Shown: piece by piece, positions 32,672-41,136 of the stretch
How positions within the stretch are numbered: the first letter of the stretch is position 1
Layout of the letters: every line of letters starts with the position of its first letter
From: an uncultured Treponema sp.
Lineage (GTDB): Bacteria; Spirochaetota; Spirochaetia; Treponematales; Treponemataceae
DNA: 58,554 bases
NCBI GenBank assembly: GCA_905372235.1
Contig: CAJPOF010000007.1
Coordinates: forward strand, 1 to 58,554
Direction: 5' to 3'
Notes under the pieces: model-generated
Database searches by the model: none
What the model saw: the letters and a program-made list of their open reading frames with translations, nothing else
What the model was told of the DNA's origin: nothing
Position numbers and translations under genes: made by a program

Positions 32672-33088
32672 CTATTTTTTCAGGACAGTGTTTATCTGAC
32701 TGAACTCAAAGTTTGTTATCTGCGTAAGAAGCCTGTACTGCATCTGGATTTGGAGGATATTGTTCGCCTCTGTCTCGGCATCCACATTGTTTCCGTTCGG
32801 CTTTGAAGTCGTAGTGTAATCAAGGACTCGGCGGGGTTCCACTGAACGATAGTCGTAAGGTTCGTTCAGAGGAATATGGCGATCATCCGTTCGTGTAAGC
32901 TGAAAACCGTCCCTCGCTTTTTTTTCGCTTTCGAAAGCCCGCTTGAGTTCGCTTTCGAAATTCACCGTCGTTCGCTTGAAGTTAGGAATTTCGCTGTGTG
33001 CAAGATTGTTCGCCGTTACCTGATAACGGAGCGCAGTAGCATCCATCGTTCGGTGAAGAAGGTCTACAGCCCTTGTAAAATCGTTCAT
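32672..33088 (-). CDS. flgB: Flagellar basal-body rod protein FlgB
   Basis: Proximal rod protein and first gene of the flagellar operon. ATALRYQVTANNLAHSEIPNFKR is the rod-protein N-terminal motif, and the C-terminal helix includes ILQIQMQYRLLTQITNFEF. Length 138 is normal. GAGG precedes ATG 33088. In the upstream 80 bp there is an inverted repeat AAGGGAAG/CTTCCCTT with a 15-nt loop; I could not assign a confident promoter. Confidence 0.93.
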   Translation of the reverse strand: MNDFTRAVDLLHRTMDATALRYQVTANNLAHSEIPNFKRTTVNFESELKRAFESEKKARDGFQLTRTDDRHIPLNEPYDYRSVEPRRVLDYTTTSKPNGNNVDAETEANNILQIQMQYRLLTQITNFEFSQINTVLKK

Positions 33089-33169
33089 ATGACATCCTCA
33101 AGGGAAGCGGTGTGAGAAACTTCTTCCCTTACATAGAATGTCGGCGTTGAAAAAAAATAGTTTAGGATT

Positions 33170-34021
33170 TTAAACGATTTTTTGGTTCAAAAAAATTATG
33201 TCGTTGCAGGAAAAATCTCTGTTTTCGACAAGACAGGCGATTTTTTCTTTTGTGTAGCGGCTTTCAGGGTACAGGATTACAAGTGCTTCGTCCGATTTTT
33301 GAAGATAGTTTTCATTTCCGTATTCCGTGTACCTTGTTGAGCCAAGCGAGACCATAATCCGTTCTGGGTTTCCGACAGAATTCATGTACGAAAGAAGATT
33401 TTCAGTAACGCCTTCGTCTTTCTGCTTATTGAATTTTTCAATAAGCCAATAAGTAAGATTTTTGAAGACGCACGAATATTCCCTTACGGGAGAATCCTCG
33501 CCATATTCGTATGCCTTTCCGTTTCTGAAAAGATGGCTTTTTATCCTGTAGTCGGAAAGCAGGGAATTTTCGTCGAACGACGGAAGAGCGATGGCTTTTT
33601 CGGAAAAACCTTTTGAATTTTCGCCCCAGTTTTTCTTTTGACTTATCTTTACGCTTCCGGCTTTCCGAATCGAGCAATCGTTCGAGGCGGAAAAACATAC
33701 GCTTTTCATGTCGCTTATAAATCCGTTTTTCCAAATAAGGTCGAAAACTACGGCACATTCGCTTTCAATCTGGATTTTTTTCTCTTCCGGCGGAAATGAA
33801 ATAATTTTAGAGGAAAACGGAAAGACGTTCAGAAATCGGGGAATTACAGATGAAGGCTTTGGAAAATACGTCGGAAATATCGCCTTGGGCGAATTTTTAT
33901 CGAAAAAATCATCCTTAAAAAAATCCGCTTCCCCGGCCTGCTCAAGATGTTCCGTGAAATTTCCTGCCACCCCAAAGCACGGAATGTTTTTTAAATCGCA
34001 TTTTACAAGTTCATATTCCAT
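33170..34021 (-). CDS. Uncharacterised protein, DUF5718-like
   Basis: A 283-residue cytoplasmic protein without signal peptide or membrane helix. The N-terminal IPCFGVAGNFTEHLEQAGEAD is the most distinctive segment and reminds me of the DUF5718 family, distantly like fumarylacetoacetate-hydrolase folds; this is from memory and uncertain. I start at ATG 34021, with GAGG 6 nt before it, 7 nt after the Opp permease-ATPase gene. The in-frame extension up to 34135 overlaps that gene and is not supported. It is the last gene of the amylase-Opp stretch. Confidence 0.65.
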   Translation of the reverse strand: MEYELVKCDLKNIPCFGVAGNFTEHLEQAGEADFFKDDFFDKNSPKAIFPTYFPKPSSVIPRFLNVFPFSSKIISFPPEEKKIQIESECAVVFDLIWKNGFISDMKSVCFSASNDCSIRKAGSVKISQKKNWGENSKGFSEKAIALPSFDENSLLSDYRIKSHLFRNGKAYEYGEDSPVREYSCVFKNLTYWLIEKFNKQKDEGVTENLLSYMNSVGNPERIMVSLGSTRYTEYGNENYLQKSDEALVILYPESRYTKEKIACLVENRDFSCNDIIFLNQKIV

Positions 34022-34028
34022 AAAAACC

Positions 34029-36155
34029 TCAGTTATGCTCGCCGTTTTGGAAACTCGATTCCGAATCGGAAGAAAAATTTCCGTCCGCAAAAAAAGCGTC
34101 TTTCGTTCCGGAAAGAGGAAGGGACGGTTTTTCAAGAAATTCGTTTCGCATTTCAGGCGAAATCGAAAAAAGTTTTTCTTTTGTGTAATGCATTCCGAAC
34201 GAAGGAACGGAAGAAAGAAGAGCCTTTGTGTACGGATGTTCCGGTTCGTTCATTATTTTGTCGGAAGACGAAAGTTCAACAATCTTTCCTTTGTACATGA
34301 CGGCAATCCTGTCGCTTATTTCGGCAACAAGGTTTATGTCGTGGCTTATGAATATTATCGAAAGAGATTTTTCTTCCTTGAGCCTAAAAAGAAGCGAGAC
34401 AATCTGCGACTGGACAGTAACGTCAAGGGCTGTGGTAGGCTCGTCGGCTATGAGGACCTTGCAGTTCTGGGCAAGAGCAAGGGCAATTCCTATGCGCTGA
34501 AGTTGTCCGCCTGAAAACTGATGCGGATATGCAGAAAGTCTTTCGCCCGCATCAGAAAGTCCGACCTCCTCAAGAAGAGAAATCGCCTTTTTTGCGGCAT
34601 CGGCTTTTGATATTTCAGGCTCGACGTTCCTGAACGCCTCAAGGAAAACGCCGCCTATTGTCTGCAAGGGGTCGAAGGAGCGTCCCGGCTCTTGAAAAAT
34701 CAGTGCGATTTCCCGTCCTCGGTAGAGCCTCAGCTCCTTTTTTCCAAGAGACGCCAAATCAGTTCCGCCGTAAAATATTTTTCCCTGCACGCTTCCGCCT
34801 GCACCTGTAAGAGAAAGAATCGCCGTAGTGCTTACGGATTTTCCGCTTCCGGATTCGCCTACAATTCCAAGTATTTCGCCTTTTTTAAGGTCAAAATTTA
34901 CGCCTTTTACCGCAAAGATTTTTTCACGCTTCCGTTCTCTAAAAACGTCAAAAGAAACCCAAAGATTCCGGACCGAAAGAATCGTATTGTCAGCGGCGAC
35001 CTCGTTTTCCGCATTTTTTTCAGATTCGGTTTCAATGTTTGCGCCGAATATTTCATTCGGAGAACTTTGTTTCTTTGATTTTTTTAAAGGATTTTTCCGC
35101 CTCCGAAAAACCTCGCCGTAAGGATCGTAAAAATCCCTTAACGCATCCCCTAGAAAATTAAACGCAAGAGTTACCACCAGCAGCATCAGCACGGGATACA
35201 AAAGCCACGGGAAATTTTTCAGGTTCGACACCGTGGAAATGTCCCTGTTTATCAAAGAACCCCAACTTACCGCAGGGTCTGAAATCCCAAGCCCAAGATA
35301 ACTCAATGTGGTTTCACTCATTATGTAAAGCGGAATTCCTAGTGCAGTGCTGACTATAAGAATGCTTGAAATCTGCGGTATTATGTGGAAAAAAATTATC
35401 ACGCCGGAAGGGATTCCTTCGAGAGCCGCGTTCATCACAAATTCCTCGCGTTTTATCGAATGAACCATGCCCCTTACGGTACGTGCCGAACCCGGCCAGC
35501 CCACAAGCGAAAGAATCACGGTGATGAGCATATACGCTTTTCCGCTGTCCATTTTGGCGTTCAGCAAGGAACGCAAAAAAAGAATCAAATACATACTCGG
35601 AATCAGCATGAAAAATTCCGCCGAGCGCATTATAGACCAGTCAACGATTCCTCCGAAATATCCTGAGATTCCGCCAAGAATAACCGCAAGCATCAAGGAT
35701 ATCGCAGTAGCGACAAAACCTATCGTCAAAGAAATGCGGGAGCCGTACACAATCCTTGAAAAAAGATCCCTTCCAAGATTGTCCGCACCCAAAAGATAGA
35801 CAGGATATTCCGACGAACTTCCGAAAAGATGAATGTCAGAAGGGATAAAGCCGAAAAGTTTGTATTTTTCACCGTGGACAAAAAAACGCATTCTGTGAAC
35901 ACATTCCAAATCCTTTACACGCACGTAACGCCACGATGATTTGTCAACCACCCTGAACTCCCTTACAAGAATGCCTTTACGTGAAAGCTGCACGTTCGAA
36001 GGATGAAACGTATTTTTCTCAAAACTCAGTGTGGCTGAATAAGGAGCGAAAAATTCCGCAAAAATCATCACAAAATACATGATTGCGACAATCACAAGCG
36101 AAATTAGAGCAAGAGGCCTTGTCCTTATATATTCAAACATTCTTCTCAAAATCAA
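34029..36155 (-). CDS. Opp-type ABC transporter: permease fused to ATPase
   Basis: A 708-residue fusion. Residues 1 to about 350 are an OppC/DppC-type permease with an N-terminal TM, a periplasmic insert, then TM helices and the EAA-like coupling segment. A linker rich in Lys/Ser/Glu follows. Residues from about 395 form an OppD-type ATPase with GESGSGKS, FQEPGRSFDP (Q-loop), QFSGGQLQR signature and LIADEPTTALD. The ATPase C-terminal extension found in OppD is shortened. The ATG overlaps the oppB stop by 4 nt. No separate OppF lies nearby, so this single ATPase may dimerise or pair with one coded elsewhere. Confidence 0.88.
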   Translation of the reverse strand: MILRRMFEYIRTRPLALISLVIVAIMYFVMIFAEFFAPYSATLSFEKNTFHPSNVQLSRKGILVREFRVVDKSSWRYVRVKDLECVHRMRFFVHGEKYKLFGFIPSDIHLFGSSSEYPVYLLGADNLGRDLFSRIVYGSRISLTIGFVATAISLMLAVILGGISGYFGGIVDWSIMRSAEFFMLIPSMYLILFLRSLLNAKMDSGKAYMLITVILSLVGWPGSARTVRGMVHSIKREEFVMNAALEGIPSGVIIFFHIIPQISSILIVSTALGIPLYIMSETTLSYLGLGISDPAVSWGSLINRDISTVSNLKNFPWLLYPVLMLLVVTLAFNFLGDALRDFYDPYGEVFRRRKNPLKKSKKQSSPNEIFGANIETESEKNAENEVAADNTILSVRNLWVSFDVFRERKREKIFAVKGVNFDLKKGEILGIVGESGSGKSVSTTAILSLTGAGGSVQGKIFYGGTDLASLGKKELRLYRGREIALIFQEPGRSFDPLQTIGGVFLEAFRNVEPEISKADAAKKAISLLEEVGLSDAGERLSAYPHQFSGGQLQRIGIALALAQNCKVLIADEPTTALDVTVQSQIVSLLFRLKEEKSLSIIFISHDINLVAEISDRIAVMYKGKIVELSSSDKIMNEPEHPYTKALLSSVPSFGMHYTKEKLFSISPEMRNEFLEKPSLPLSGTKDAFFADGNFSSDSESSFQNGEHN

Positions 36156-37273
36156 GCACCATCCTTTCCATAACGAATCCTGGGGTCTACAAAGGCGAGC
36201 AGAATGTCGCTTATAAGCATTCCGACAAGCACCAAAGCCGAAATGAACATTGAGTTTGCAAGAACAAGGTTTATGTCCTGCTGGAGAACGGCTTCGTACA
36301 TAAGCCTTCCGATTCCGGGATAGGAAAATATTATCTCAAGCACCATAGAGCCGCTGAAAAGACTTGCAAGAAGATTTGCGCTTCCTGTTATGTACGGATT
36401 AAGAGTGTTTCTGAACGCATGGTTCAAATAGACCCGGCTTTCTTTTATTCCCCTTGCCCTAAGGGCGAAAACGTAAGGAAGCCCCAGCTGGTCAAGCATT
36501 GTGGAACGGATCATTCTCATCGTGCTTCCGAATCCTCCGAGAAAACTCGCCAACAGCGGAAGAAAAACATGATGGGCGTAGCTGAACGTAAAAGCCAAAG
36601 GAGAAGTTTTGAACGGAAAATCGGGGTATGCAGTTACAGGAAAAAAATTTGTTACGGAGGCAAAAAGCTGCAACAAAATCAGAAGAAGAATTCCGGGAAA
36701 CGCATGGAAAAACAACGCAAAAAATGTTACGCCTGCATCAATGGAAGTTCCAGCCTTGCTTGAAAAATACACTCCCAATAAAAATGAGAATATCGTTATA
36801 AATACCAGTGATATAAGGTTCAGAAGCACGGAATTCCATATCCTTGACCTTATAAGAAAAGAGACCGGCGTACGGGAAACCAAACTTGTCCCCAAATCGT
36901 GGCGCAGCACCACCCGTTCAAGCCATTTGAAATACTGAACGGAAAAAGGTTTGTCAAGACCGAATTCCGCCCTCATCTTAGCCATCTGTTTTTCAGAAAA
37001 CGAATCGTCTTTCGGATGTGAGTGGGTTGCGGATGAAGACGCCGGATTTTTTTCCGCTCCTGCCATCAGCTGTTGGTTCATCGTCTGGCTTACTATGTCT
37101 CCCGGCGCAAGTTCCATGAGCGCAAAAAGCACAAAGCCCAAAACAAAAAGAAGGACTATCATCGTAAAAAATCTTCCAAGCACAAAACTAAGGAGCGGAG
37201 ATTTTTTTCTGAATGCCTTCCATGGAATTACCAAAGCCATAAGCGCAGACAAAAAACGTTCTTTCAGACGCAT
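36152..37273 (-). CDS. Opp-type ABC transporter permease (OppB-like)
   Basis: Inner-membrane permease with an N-terminal TM (FFTMIVLLFVLGFVLFALMELAPGD, characteristic of OppB), then a periplasmic loop of about 70 residues, and five more TM helices with the coupling segment LRARGIKESRVYLNHAFRN. At 373 residues it is longer than usual because of the N-terminal 30 residues and the loop. GGAG precedes the ATG. Placed between oppA-like and the fused permease-ATPase. Confidence 0.9.
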   Translation of the reverse strand: MRLKERFLSALMALVIPWKAFRKKSPLLSFVLGRFFTMIVLLFVLGFVLFALMELAPGDIVSQTMNQQLMAGAEKNPASSSATHSHPKDDSFSEKQMAKMRAEFGLDKPFSVQYFKWLERVVLRHDLGTSLVSRTPVSFLIRSRIWNSVLLNLISLVFITIFSFLLGVYFSSKAGTSIDAGVTFFALFFHAFPGILLLILLQLFASVTNFFPVTAYPDFPFKTSPLAFTFSYAHHVFLPLLASFLGGFGSTMRMIRSTMLDQLGLPYVFALRARGIKESRVYLNHAFRNTLNPYITGSANLLASLFSGSMVLEIIFSYPGIGRLMYEAVLQQDINLVLANSMFISALVLVGMLISDILLAFVDPRIRYGKDGA

Positions 37274-37276
37274 AAA

Positions 37277-39103
37277 CTACTCCACCGAAAGATAAACCCA
37301 GTCCGTCATCGAACCGTTTTTATTGTCGTAATAAAAATTGGACATGTCCCACTTTGTCCTTAGAGCGACAAAACTTCTTGGGCGCACAAGATAAATCACC
37401 GGACATTCCTCAAGAATTATCCGCTGGTATTCGTCCCATATCCTAGAAGCTTTTTCCGTGTCTATCGTAAAACTGCCTTCGTTGTAAAGATAGTCGATTC
37501 TTGCCTCCCAGTCGGTCGCGGGCTTTTTCTGAAGAGGATTCCAAAGATGAAGGTTTCCGTTGCTCGGCCACACGTTGCTTCCCATAGACGGAAAAGAATT
37601 CGAGCCAAGGGCTATCATGACCGACTGCCATTCGTAACTTTGCGTAAGGTCTTCCACCAGTTTTTGGAATTCCACCTGACGGACATTCAGTTTTATCCCG
37701 ACTTTATCAAGTTCATCGCTAAGGATTACAGCCATGTCGTTCATCGAAAGAGAGCCGGAGGGAACGCTGATGTCGAATTCAACGGCGTTTCCGAACCGGT
37801 CGCGCATAATGCCGTTTCCGTCCATTGAAAAACCCGCCTTTTCAAGAAGAGCCAAGGAACGTGAAGGATTGTAGCGGTACTCAAGGCTTATTTCAGGATT
37901 GTAAAACGGGTTTATAACTGAAAAAAAATCGTAGTTCGGCTCGGCAAGCCCCCTGTACGTCTGAGAGATTATCCTTTCCCTGTTCATAAGGGAACTCATA
38001 GCCTGCCGGAATCTTTTGTCCGAAAACCATCTGTAATACGGTTTGTCCTTGTTTTTCGGATTCTGGTTGAAACTCCAAAACGGGCTTGAAAGGCTCCCTT
38101 CAGCATTGAACACAACATAGTTTTTCTTCCGATTTTCTATCATGTCGTAAAGTTGTTCAGGTCTTACAGAATAGAGTTCCGTCTTTCCCTGCTTAAAAAG
38201 AAGATATTCGGTGTTTTGGTCGCCAACAACCCGAAAAACAAGTTCGTCGTAATACGGTTTTCTCTCTCCGTTTTTGTCCTTTTCCCAATAATATGGATTT
38301 CTTTTGCAGACAAGCCGCTGGGAAGGCGTGTATTCCGTTATGTACCATTTTCCGCACGAAGGAATCGACTTTACATCAACATCGGCTGAAAAAAGATTTT
38401 TCACGCCGTCGACTCCGCCCTCCTCCTTTGCTTTTCTGAATATGAAACTCGGACAGATTGTCGGATTTGACGAAAGAAATGGGTCCGCCACTATGCGGGG
38501 GTATATGAAATCAAAACGTTTTTCGTCGATTTTAACGCATTGAACTTTCCGCTCGCTTCCGTCGCCCATCGTAACAAAATGCGAATTGTAGCCGCTGGAA
38601 TTAAAATTCTCATCCCCTTCAATATGGTTGTACCAGTAGACAACATCGTCGCTTGTTACAGGGATTTTTTCGTCCTTTCCGTACCACGTCCAAAAAATGT
38701 CGTCCCTAAGGGTGTAATGGACGGTCAGCGTCTCGTTTTCCAAGTCCGTCTCGATTTCCGCCTTTGCGCAATGGGGTTTCCATTTCCTTGAAGTCGGGTC
38801 GTATTCAAGTGCCGAATCGAGCGTAAGACTTATTATTCCCGCGCTTGTCCCATCACGTTCCGCAATGTACTGGTTGAACGTCTTTGGATCGCTTAGGATT
38901 GTGTCGTTCCAGACTCCGCCGCGCCTCCCAGAAGAGAAAGGCTGCCCCTCGTAAGGTTTTGACACAGTTTTTTCAAGAAGGACAGAATCGCCTTTTTCCA
39001 AAAGCAGTTCTATCTCGCCAAGGGTCATTTCCTCCGTCCTGCGGCATGAAAAAAAACTCAGAGGAAAAAGCAGAAGAGCGCAAAAAAGTGATTTTATATT
39101 CAT
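37277..39103 (-). CDS. Opp-type extracellular solute-binding lipoprotein (family 5)
   Basis: A binding protein of about 608 residues. The start is a lipoprotein signal peptide with lipobox LSFFSC. The mature part is a family-5 SBP with segments such as YTLRDDIFWTWYGKDE, YNPSRSLALLEKAGFS and IILEECPVIYLVRP. Family-5 proteins bind peptides but also oligosaccharides. The start is ATG 39103; a GTG two codons earlier is possible. It begins 11 nt after the GH13 amylase, so the two are very likely co-transcribed, which favours a sugar ligand (inference). Confidence 0.88.
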   Translation of the reverse strand: MNIKSLFCALLLFPLSFFSCRRTEEMTLGEIELLLEKGDSVLLEKTVSKPYEGQPFSSGRRGGVWNDTILSDPKTFNQYIAERDGTSAGIISLTLDSALEYDPTSRKWKPHCAKAEIETDLENETLTVHYTLRDDIFWTWYGKDEKIPVTSDDVVYWYNHIEGDENFNSSGYNSHFVTMGDGSERKVQCVKIDEKRFDFIYPRIVADPFLSSNPTICPSFIFRKAKEEGGVDGVKNLFSADVDVKSIPSCGKWYITEYTPSQRLVCKRNPYYWEKDKNGERKPYYDELVFRVVGDQNTEYLLFKQGKTELYSVRPEQLYDMIENRKKNYVVFNAEGSLSSPFWSFNQNPKNKDKPYYRWFSDKRFRQAMSSLMNRERIISQTYRGLAEPNYDFFSVINPFYNPEISLEYRYNPSRSLALLEKAGFSMDGNGIMRDRFGNAVEFDISVPSGSLSMNDMAVILSDELDKVGIKLNVRQVEFQKLVEDLTQSYEWQSVMIALGSNSFPSMGSNVWPSNGNLHLWNPLQKKPATDWEARIDYLYNEGSFTIDTEKASRIWDEYQRIILEECPVIYLVRPRSFVALRTKWDMSNFYYDNKNGSMTDWVYLSVE

Positions 39104-39114
39104 CTTCACAAAAC

Positions 39115-40926
39115 CTATTTTTTTACAGCCGGATCGGAAATTTCTTTTTTCCCGATTATCTTTTCCTGAACGATATTGTTACGGGCAAGGACGACTGAAG
39201 TCATAGGAGGAATGGAAAGGCGTTCTCCTAAAAGATCCACACCTGCGTTTCCGGCATACACCAAAGACATTCCAACCGCATCTTTCGGTAATAACACAAC
39301 TTCTGTGCGGATGGAAGATACATTATGAAGCACAAACGCAGTTTCCTCGTCGCAGTCCATAAAATAAGATTCCACGACGGCACTTCCCACACCTTCGGCA
39401 CGAAGTCTTCCCTTAAATAAGGCAGGATGGGCTGTCTTTATTCGAATAACACGTTTGTAATGGTTCAATATCAATGAAGGATTCGACTGCTGCTCAGAAA
39501 TCGGGACAGTCTTCTTGTTGTATACAGTGGAATTTCTGTAAGGGCCGCCTTCATTCCATGACGACTCGAATCTATCTTTTCCCGGTTTGTTCCATACAAG
39601 CGGAGTCCTCTTTGAAGGATCGTCCGAACCGCTTTTCATTGCAATCTCTTCACCGTAATACACAAACGGAACGCCCTCAAGCAGAATGTACATATCCGCC
39701 GCAAGTTTTATCTTTTCAGGATTGTTCTTTAGAGCGGAGGCACTTCTAACCTGATCGTGGTTCGAAAGGAAAGGAGCATCTATATAGTTCGGATTGTTTT
39801 TGGCATACATCGCATACTGCCCCTCAAGGCTTCGTGCATATCCATTGTATGTAGACGGGTCTTCATTGTCAGGCTCGTTATTCCTGTCGTTCGCTTCCTG
39901 ATTGTTTATTATCTGCGAAATCAGCGTTCCAAGATCAAAATGAAAATTAGACTGAAGAGCACCCATGTATTTTGCCCTTGTAGCGGCAGGTTCCCAGACT
40001 TCTCCAACGCAATAAGAGTCAGGTTTTTCCGATGACACGTAATCGCTAATTTCCTTCCAAAAATCTATTGCCTTCGAGATTGTCTCCGTTCCGGGCTTAA
40101 CCTCGTTAGCATTGTAAGCATGAGCTACGGCATCAAAGCGGAATCCTGAAACACCCTTATCCAACCAAAATTTCAGGACTTTCTTGAATTCTTTACGCAC
40201 GGCTTTCTCATCCAAATTGAAATCAGGCATCTGGGAGCCAAATACGCCAGCATAATAATAAAACATTTCCTTTCCATGAGAATCAAGCCCCCTGTTCCTC
40301 AAATCAATGTTCCATACCGCTCCGCCCAAGGCTTTTTGCTTTAGACTGTACGGACCTGTATATCCAAGAGAAGGCTGATCCGTATCTTCATCGCTTATCC
40401 ACCTGTACCACGACCTGTATGGACTTTCAGGATTCTTAGATGCCTTGAACCAATCGTTATATACAGAAGAATGATTGAATGTAATGTCAAGGATTACACT
40501 TATTCCACGCTTTTTACATTCAATCATGAAAGTTTCAAAATCATTCATCGTGCCATATTCAGGATTTATAGAATAATAGTCGTCTACATCATATCCATGA
40601 TATGACGGAGACTCAAAAATCGGAAGAAGCCAAAGTCCTGTAACCCCAAGATCATCTGTGGCCGTATCGTCACCATCGTTCAGATAGTCGAGTTTTTTTA
40701 TAAGCCCCTTGAAATCCCCTATTCCGTCTCCGTTTCCGTCTGCGAACGCGCGAACGAACAGGCTGTAGTACACGCCTTCACTAGGTTTACCAGTTTTTCG
40801 TTCAACAGGGGCAAGTTCACTTACCGCAAGTTCAGGTTCAAAAGATTTTTTTTTGGGTTTAGCGTAAACTGAAATAAACACGGACGTAAAAACAATGACG
40901 AAAAAAAAGACTCTTCCGCTAGACAT
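39115..40926 (-). CDS. Secreted GH13 alpha-amylase-family glycosidase
   Basis: A 603-residue enzyme with a signal peptide (RVFFFVIVFTSVFISVYA). GH13 regions I-IV are visible: DITFNHSS, GFRFDAVAHA (nucleophile Asp), CVGEVW (acid Glu) and SNHDQVRS. No lipobox Cys is present, so it is likely periplasmic. The substrate is a malto-oligosaccharide or related alpha-glucan; the exact specificity (amylase, alpha-glucosidase, neopullulanase) cannot be told. AGGAGG precedes ATG 40926. It lies between the mal operon terminator and the Opp genes. Confidence 0.9.
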   Translation of the reverse strand: MSSGRVFFFVIVFTSVFISVYAKPKKKSFEPELAVSELAPVERKTGKPSEGVYYSLFVRAFADGNGDGIGDFKGLIKKLDYLNDGDDTATDDLGVTGLWLLPIFESPSYHGYDVDDYYSINPEYGTMNDFETFMIECKKRGISVILDITFNHSSVYNDWFKASKNPESPYRSWYRWISDEDTDQPSLGYTGPYSLKQKALGGAVWNIDLRNRGLDSHGKEMFYYYAGVFGSQMPDFNLDEKAVRKEFKKVLKFWLDKGVSGFRFDAVAHAYNANEVKPGTETISKAIDFWKEISDYVSSEKPDSYCVGEVWEPAATRAKYMGALQSNFHFDLGTLISQIINNQEANDRNNEPDNEDPSTYNGYARSLEGQYAMYAKNNPNYIDAPFLSNHDQVRSASALKNNPEKIKLAADMYILLEGVPFVYYGEEIAMKSGSDDPSKRTPLVWNKPGKDRFESSWNEGGPYRNSTVYNKKTVPISEQQSNPSLILNHYKRVIRIKTAHPALFKGRLRAEGVGSAVVESYFMDCDEETAFVLHNVSSIRTEVVLLPKDAVGMSLVYAGNAGVDLLGERLSIPPMTSVVLARNNIVQEKIIGKKEISDPAVKK

Positions 40927-41001
40927 ACTTTTCCTCCTGACAAAGCGTTTTTAACTCGTTGATTAGGATAATTTTACCACAAAAAATCTATTTTTAAACT
41001 G

Positions 41002-41036
41002 TTTGCCAAAATCTTTGTTCCAAAGCGAATGGCAAA
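41002..41036. promoter_or_regulatory. 35-bp nested perfect palindrome upstream of the amylase gene
   Basis: TTTGCCA (41002-41008) pairs with TGGCAAA (41030-41036) and, inside it, CTTTG (41013-41017) pairs with CAAAG (41021-41025). The two interior gaps are 4 nt each and the loop is 3 nt, so the whole element is symmetric. It lies about 75 bp before the amylase ATG and could be an operator or RNA hairpin; it lacks a T run. Confidence 0.5.
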
Positions 41037-41079
41037 AAATGGGGATGCTTCAAAAGTTTCTTACTTTTTGTACAGCCCG

Positions 41080-41112
41080 AAAAAAATGCAGGCGGCATTT
41101 CTGCCGCCTGCA
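41080..41112 (-). terminator. Intrinsic terminator of the mal operon
   Basis: On the minus strand TGCAGGCGGCA-GAAA-TGCCGCCTGCA is an 11-bp GC-rich stem with a GAAA loop, followed by at least six T. It is 25 nt past the malG stop. Confidence 0.9.
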
Positions 41113-41136
41113 CATAGAATGCGGATTTTATAAATC

